A DNA stretch of 64,000 nucleotides from Gnetum montanum (Eukaryota > Streptophyta > Gnetopsida > Gnetales > Gnetaceae). Below, piece after piece: positions 58,473 to 64,000 of this stretch. The stretch lies in the NCBI GenBank assembly GCA_015680685.1, contig MNCI01017476.1, positions 1,611,376-1,675,375 of the forward strand, written 5' to 3'. Made by a program: the position numbers and the translations under genes. The notes under the pieces were generated by a model. That model was not told the origin of the DNA and ran no database searches. It saw nothing but the letters and a program-made list of their open reading frames with translations. Positions within the stretch are counted from its first letter, which is position 1; each line of letters opens with the position of its first letter.

Positions 58473-58822
58473 ATGCCGTCTCCATTGTTGGTGTGAAGAA
58501 GCTATAATGATGTTTACACCTTTAAAACTATGGGATCTAGCATAATTTTATTAAAACAAATGTTTAACCAAGGGGCTTGAAAGTCGATCTTATTGCCACG
58601 AGGACTCGCAATTGCATGGATAAGGTGCCAAGACAAAACTTAATCTTATCCTCAATTGGGATGTTTTGGTGTACTATAAAGGAGATTAATTTAACATTAG
58701 AGTAATACTTTTAAAAAGATATCCACATTATGATTTGGGGGAGGGGGTGTGGGGGCATCAGACCCCAAAAAGAGAATTTAATTTTATTAATTAAATGAGA
58801 TTAAGTACATGATCAACATCTG

Positions 58823-58920
58823 AACATATTGATGGTTAAATAGGGAGAAGAAAACACATTATGATTTAGAAAACATATTGATGGTTAAATAGGGAGAAGA
58901 AAACACATTATGATTTAGAA
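58823..58920. repeat. 49-bp tandem duplication
   Basis: AACATATTGATGGTTAAATA opens two near-identical copies (58823-58871 and 58872-58920), inside sequence absent from the 5' LTR of F. Confidence 0.9.
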
Positions 58921-59996
58921 AAAAGGGAAGATTTATGAACTTTTGGTAAATATTAGTTTATTTTCTATGAGAAGTTGTGACTTCATGATAGTTACAACCA
59001 ACACTCTAAGATATTTGTAGCTAATTTTGATTTTTTTCCATTACCAAGGAGACACTTGCCAAATGTGGCTTAAAAATCTTTTAACTTCCCATGAAAGTTG
59101 TAACTCCTTAGATGGTTAAAATTAAAACTTCTAGATGTTTGTTACTCACCCCTAGCCTCTCATGATTGTAATTGTCTAAAGCCACTATAAAAAGGCTTCA
59201 AAAGTAGAATTGGGGAAGGATTTCGGAAAAGACATTTGAAAAATTCTTGTAAGATGGCTTGCTAAAGATATCAATTCGGCTACTTTATTATAATCCTGTG
59301 AGTTTTTTTCTTCAAATTTTGTTTTAGTTGCTTAGTTAATAATTTAGATAGTATCATGCTTGGCATTTAATTTTGGGATTTTTCCTAGGTTGCTTTTATA
59401 GCTTTGTTTTTATGCAATATTAGACTCTTATTAAGATTTTTCATAGAAGATCTCATGTTGTTGAAAACCTCAAGAGCAATTTGATAATACTGTCTTAACG
59501 AAACTGCCTGTTTTAAGCATAGAGGATCTAGAAAAATCTTTGATATTTTGATGGGACCAAAATAGCTTCTTCATTTTTAAAGTGTATTACCTTGGTATTT
59601 TAATGAAGAAATTGTCAAATTTTTTGAAAGCTCTATTGCATGCAATCTTTGACAACTATTAATTAGCCAAACATAAAGTCATACTTTGTAGTTTATGTAG
59701 TGATTTTTGGTAGTATAATAAGATTTTTGTTTGTAAAATTGCTTGTTGAGCTCAGAAAATTTAGACAATTCATAGTTATTGAATTAGAAATAGCTTTAAT
59801 GCAAAGTGTTTACTCATATCAATTTATCTTGCTTAAATATTTGAGGTTTCACACAAATCTACTTTCTTTTCTCTCTTTCTAAATCCATTGAATTCATTTC
59901 TATTTATAGTTTTCTTATGAAACTTTTCTCTTAGGGAAATTAAGAGTAGATTGGTAGAATTGTGCTCAAATGGTTTTGTAAAATTTTATTTGTTAC

Positions 59997-60700
59997 TGAT
60001 GAGTCATGATATCGTGTACGTGATATCGCGTACATGATATCACATCCGCGATATCGTGTCCACCCTCGCGATATCACGTACGCGATATCACGGCCCGCTG
60101 CAATGTTTATAAATAAGAGGTGGCTTTCCCTGTTCTAGGCTCCTAGACTTAGACCCTTAGCTAAACTCTTGCAGTTTTACCATTCTAGAGTTAGAATAAC
60201 TTCCATGTGCCCGCAATAGGAGTCTTAAAGTGAACGGATCTTTATTCGAGCAAATTATACCTGAGCACATATTTTTGTACGACAATAAAGATGAACTTTC
60301 TAATAATCCTTGTAGCATATGGACTAAGCTAAATAGTAATTAATTATTTTTAAATGTTTAAATGCTTTTCTAGTTAATTAATCTCTCTCAACCCTTGACT
60401 CTCCTAGTTAAGTGCACTCAGTATGACCGCTTCGAGCATGTGTGTAGCACTTGGTAACCTAGTAACGATTAGTGTTTGGTAATCCCAGCAATGTTGCACT
60501 GGTTCAGGATGTTTGCAGCAAGTGGAAACAGATACTAGTGTTAGGACAATTAGAACTTAGTTAGTAAATAGTTAATGAAAGTTAGTCACTTAGTTCTCTT
60601 CACCTTCCCCTATTAGCATAATACATTAAAAAGATAAAAGATATAAAAATCATATNCCTTAGGGTTAATCAAGAAAAGATAAGACAATGGTAAATAGCAC
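59997..60700 (+). repeat. Element G 5' LTR (3' end incomplete)
   Basis: TATA box TATAAATA at 60108-60115. Shared LTR landmarks follow: CGACAATAAAGATGAAC near 60281, AGCACTTGGTAACCTAGTAAC near 60450 and AAAATCATAT before an ambiguous base (N) at 60656. After the N the match to other LTRs thins out (AAGACAATGG near 60681 still fits), and the terminal ACTCATCA is absent. Confidence 0.75.
60008..60089 (+). promoter_or_regulatory. 14-bp GATATC array in G U3
   Basis: Six perfect GATATC palindromes start at 60008, 60022, 60036, 60050, 60070 and 60084 (spacings 14, 14, 14, 20, 14), ending about 20 bp before the TATA box. Units look like GATATCGTGTACGT, with GTAC palindromes between several sites and many CpGs. 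This is the best preserved of the three copies in the window. Confidence 0.95.
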
Positions 60701-60716
60701 ACCGAACAAGACAAAA

Positions 60717-62670
60717 ATGTCTTCTTCTTTGCACAAAAGCACTTCACCGCCTAGGACTAACACAAGAGACAGTCAGTGGCATAAAACACATAACCAAGAT
60801 CCACCAGTGCCTCAATAGTTCCATGTGGTATATATTCATCACGATGAGTATGTACCTAACTTTACCTTTATTCTCCATCAAGATGAACAACTGTGTTGGA
60901 GAGACTTGGAGGGTAACATAGTGTTGCCTCTAGACCAATCAGTCCCCAACATGCTCCTTCGTGCTCTCGCATAAATAGGAATTTCATAGTTATATGTAAA
61001 ATATGTTGCATGTAATCATGACACAAGGGACTATCATCCCACAGAAGTGCAACGTCAAAGGGACTTGCAATAGGAGAAATATCATACATCCTCGAAGGGT
61101 AAATGGCCCCATAATGCTCTGCATGTCTTGAGCAAAATTGAGGGTGGTGAACCTGCTTCAACAGGCTCCCCACCAATTGATGTTCCCCCTCCTAACGATG
61201 GTCAGGAGGTGGTGTATCAGAACCTTCACTCCATGGTTCACAACCCTAGTTCTGATCCCCACGAACATGAAGTGTTCAATGAGGGAACACAAACACATGA
61301 TAAGGATGAGTGTTCTAATTGTAATCATGATCGGGGCCGAGATCACTGAAGAGAAGGTAGGAAACATCGTCATGGTGTTGGTTCTCATTCTTCTTCACCT
61401 TCATCATCACATTCACCCTCTCCTTTAGTGTTAGAATGCAGTCATAAGAAACCTAACCATGAGGATAAAGATAAACAGAGTGAGAAACCTTGATGAGAGA
61501 GTCGAGAATGAGGACGGGGGCACTCTAGGGAATCACAGCATAGAAGAAGGGAGAGTAGGGAACTGCGTAGACATCATAGACACTATGAACAAGATGACCA
61601 TGAAGAACCCCTACTTGCAACTAGATTCATGTTGGATATAACGGAGGCCATAAGAGTTCCCACAAGGCACCAAAAAGATAGTAGGATCAAGAGGTTAGAC
61701 ATGAATAACATCCCATGATTTGAAGGAGGATACAACATTGATCCTCAAAATCACTTACAAGCATTTCATGATGCATGTTCCTTACAAAACATCAAAAATG
61801 AATGGCAAAAACTAAAGTTGTTCCCAAGGACGCTAGTGAAAGAAGCGAAAAGCTGGTACCGATCCTTAGAACCGGAATCCATTCGGAGGTGGAGTACGAT
61901 GCTAGAATTGTTTAATGATAAGTATCAAACATACTCCCTGGTGTCCAACCTGCGAAAGCAAATCCATGGATGGAAGTAGGGAAATCATGAACCCTTGGAT
62001 GCTACCATGGGCCGTTATTATGCATTGTTACATCATTGCCCAGGCCATGGTTACTCGCAGCAGGATCAACTATGCCATCTCATAGATGGACTTAGGCATG
62101 AAACAAGGAGAACCCTTGGAATGTATGCCCATGGAAGATTATAAGAGCTTAGGTCCCATTAGGTCCATAGATTGCTAGAGAAAGTAGCCAAGGAAGAAGG
62201 GGAGCTACATAAGAGAGAAAGTGCAAAAGAGTACAACTGAGATCCTTCCCTTCGAAAAAGGGGAGTGGGATTTTGTGAGGAGGATGAAGAGTCACCACTC
62301 GAAGAGATGGTGAATAGGAAAACCTTACTGCTCCAAAAATTAACAACAAAAGTGTTGGCAAAGGTAGACCAAATGTGGGACTCCCTAGATAGTATATTTA
62401 AAACCATTCTTAAAATCATAGAGGAGTCTAAGGAGTGAGGTAGTGCCTATGAAAAAAAGAAAAAGAGGGACATGGACAATGCATGTAACAAAGGTAAGGG
62501 TAAAATGGTGGTGGATTTGGAGGTAGTGATTCTAATATGGACAATGACGGTGGATGTGAGATATGCCAATACGACCATCCTAAGGGATGTTGCCTAGTAA
62601 TCTCACATCTACAAGAGTCTGGGGTGTATCCACTCAACCCACGACTTAACAAACGACAAGCACCCTGAAG
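60717..62670 (+). pseudogene. Element G gag
   Basis: Start ATG at 60717 (MSSSLHKSTSPPR). The DEYVPNFTFILHQDEQ block follows at about 60855. After a His/Asp/Ser-rich linker (61128-61349 open) the capsid core reads LKLFPRTLVKEAKSWYRSLE, LFNDKYQTYSLVSNL and LLHHCPGHGYSQQDQLCHLI (61810-62085). Zinc knuckle at 62555-62593: CEICQYDHPKGCC, then SHLQESGVYPLNPRL. A few stops (60822, 61977 and others) and shifts remain, so probably inactive, but it is the best preserved gag of the group. Confidence 0.85.
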
Positions 62671-63229
62671 GTTACCTTATCCCCAAGGTAACCCAAGGTA
62701 GTTCCACCAACCTTTAACGTATTATCCATGTGGAACTCTACCACAACCTATTGAGCAACACCAATAGTGGCAATACCCATAGTCATGGGGGATGCCACCA
62801 CCAAGGAAACAATATCCTTACTGGCAACCGGATTCATATGACTACTACATGCAATAGCCAATCTCTCCACATGACTTTGTTGGTCACATGACACCAAAAC
62901 ATCACTACCAAGCTTGGGAGTATTATAGGACTCCTTCTCCTAGGGGAGATAACCTACAGACATACCATCCTCCAAACGCATCTGCAACTCTCACACCGAC
63001 AGCTCCATTATCACCCGCTCCAGTAATGCAAGGGGAACTCCCCACTTAGCCGCAGCAACGTAATGCTACAAGGGCTGTGAATCTTCAACCCGCTATTGGT
63101 TTTGACAACTGTATGAAGAGAAGACCTTTCTTTAGAACCAATAGTCCAACCAAGCCCTCACAACCACAAGTGGTTGAGCCTCTGAATGCTTCTCCATCAT
63201 ATAAGGCTTCAGAACTCCCTTAAAACCAA

Positions 63230-64000
63230 AAATCGAGCTCAATGCACACAGTTATGTTAACACATGCTATTACTGACTAGATTAAGGAGGGCCACCTTCC
63301 TAGGAAATTCTTTGACCCCAGAAGCCCTCTAATCTATATCCAAGTTGCTGGGAATGAATAATGTAAAGCTCTTCTAAACTCAAGTTCCAGAGTCAACTTA
63401 ATATCACAAGAGATGTATAAAGCCTAGAACCTGCCTCCATTAAAGAAGAGCAATATTCGCCTTGAGCTAGCTGACCAGTCCATCACTGTCCCCTTGGGAC
63501 TAGTAGAGGACATCATTACCATTGTGTGTGGATGGTCATATCCAGCTAATTTCCTAGTGATACAAGTGAACAAGGATAAATGGGACTTCCCAATAATAAT
63601 GAGAATGGCATGGTTAAGTACCATAAATGCATGCCTAGAAATCCACAATCTTTCTCTGAATATATCTAAGGAAAATACTTTTGGAAAGATCAAGAAGAAG
63701 AAAGTTTCATGCATCACATATAGTGATACAGGGTGTGATTTCGTACAGGAATGTTCAGCATTTCCTACATGCAACCGGTATGCACAAGAAATTAACATAC
63801 AAAAGTGCATGTATGTAGCAACCACACAACAAGAAGACACCCAGTGGTTGATAGCTGATCAAGAGAGAAACTCACCAACATGCATGGAACTAACTGAGGG
63901 AACAACTTGCATGTACATCAAGAGCATAGATGCACTAGAGCAGAAGCATCGCCAACTTGCAAACATTAACCTAAAAACATCAATTGGGAGAAGTTGGAAA
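63230..64000 (+). pseudogene. Element G protease region, open to the window end
   Basis: ALLNSSSRVNLISQEMYKA near 63370-63420 replaces the Asp-Ser-Gly active site seen in D, so the catalytic Asp is lost. After a TAG at 63424 the frame is open to 64000: ANFLVIQVNKDKWDFPIIM, WLSTI, LSLNISKENTFGKIKKKK, then a linker leading towards RT. Bases 62671-63229 are a Pro/Gln-rich linker between gag and protease. Confidence 0.8.

Larger units (their letters stand above)
57515..58615. other. CpG-retaining, GC-richer segment inside F 3' LTR
   Basis: Unlike the rest of the window it has dozens of CpG sites and near-balanced base composition. The only part with a counterpart in the 5' LTR (58409-58615 against 11609-11810) shows CpGs here and TA, CA or TG there. 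It includes two gene-like fragments on the plus strand. A 194-codon minus-strand frame (57628-58212) is open but is Ser/Cys-rich, without recognisable domains, and is probably a by-product of the composition. Confidence 0.7.
57120..59996 (+). repeat. Element F 3' LTR (left part, up to element G)
   Basis: Starts TGTTGGCACATTTTGG, matching 436. Bases 58409-59996 match 11609-13032. The LTR contains a 54-bp tandem duplication (57404), a CpG-retaining gene-like segment (57515-58615) and an insertion of about 165 bp with a 49-bp tandem duplication (58738-58920) not found in the 5' copy. Element G interrupts it at 59997 after GTTAC; the 5' copy shows the uninterrupted site TTTTGTTACAAGTAGG near 13025. 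The last ~340 bp would lie beyond G. Confidence 0.75.
59997..64000 (+). mobile_element. Element G: Athila-like, runs off the window end
   Basis: Starts TGATGAGTCATGATATCG at 59997, inserted in F's 3' LTR after GTTAC. Contains a promoter array, gag and protease; RT onward lies beyond 64000. It keeps CpG-rich palindromes and long open stretches (63430-64000 has no stop in the protease frame), so it may be the youngest element here. The U5 end and primer-binding site are not found between the LTR and gag. Confidence 0.85.

Noticed and set aside
63424-63840. A 138-codon minus-strand frame with hydrophobic segments
   Set aside because: It is antisense to the protease region of G, which is conserved in B, D and E on the sense strand.

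Overview
This window is plant nuclear DNA made almost entirely of old, nested Ty3/gypsy LTR retrotransposons of two kinds. Athila-like elements carry a primer-binding site that reads like the 3' end of tRNA-Asp. Tat/Ogre-like elements carry an additional RNase H (aRH) and a different primer site. The window is AT-rich, almost free of CpG, and every reading frame is broken by stops. That suggests a seed plant with a very large, heavily methylated genome, possibly a gymnosperm; the species is inference and cannot be fixed from the sequence. I found no intact host gene, tRNA, rRNA or CRISPR array.

Layout. Bases 1-201 are the 3' end of an LTR whose body lies left of the window. The outermost element, F (Tat-like, +), begins at 436. 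Its 5' LTR (436-733 and 11609-13376) is split by element X (734-11608, +), which has LTRs of about 3.4 kb. F continues with PBS, gag and protease to 15576. There it is split by element O (15577-56463, +, Tat-like; target duplication AAATG) and resumes with aRH, a polypurine tract and its 3' LTR from 57120. O carries three Athila-like insertions. B (15585-28653, -, TSD AACAC) lies only 8 bp inside O's 5' LTR. E (about 33623-40835, +) follows O's gag and has lost its 3' LTR. D (44263-54182, -, TSD ACCTT) lies inside O's integrase catalytic core. A further Athila-like element, G (59997 to the window end, +), is inserted in F's 3' LTR. Insertion order is therefore F, then O and X, then B, D, E and G.

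How the parts work together. B, D, E and G share one plan: LTR, tRNA-Asp-type PBS, gag with a variant zinc knuckle, protease, RT, RNase H and integrase. B also has a long unrecognised coiled-coil reading frame between integrase and the 3' LTR. That frame is preceded by a copy of the LTR promoter core and by a second polypurine-tract-like motif. The LTR promoters of this group hold palindromes repeated every 14 bp just upstream of the TATA box: GATATC in D and G, AGGCCT in B.

The least expected stretch is about 57515-58615, inside F's 3' LTR. It keeps many CpG sites and looks like fragments of a captured gene. The matching part of F's 5' LTR has lost the CpGs that can be compared. The most promising leads are the 14-bp palindrome arrays, the extra ORF of B with its internal promoter, and this CpG-retaining segment.
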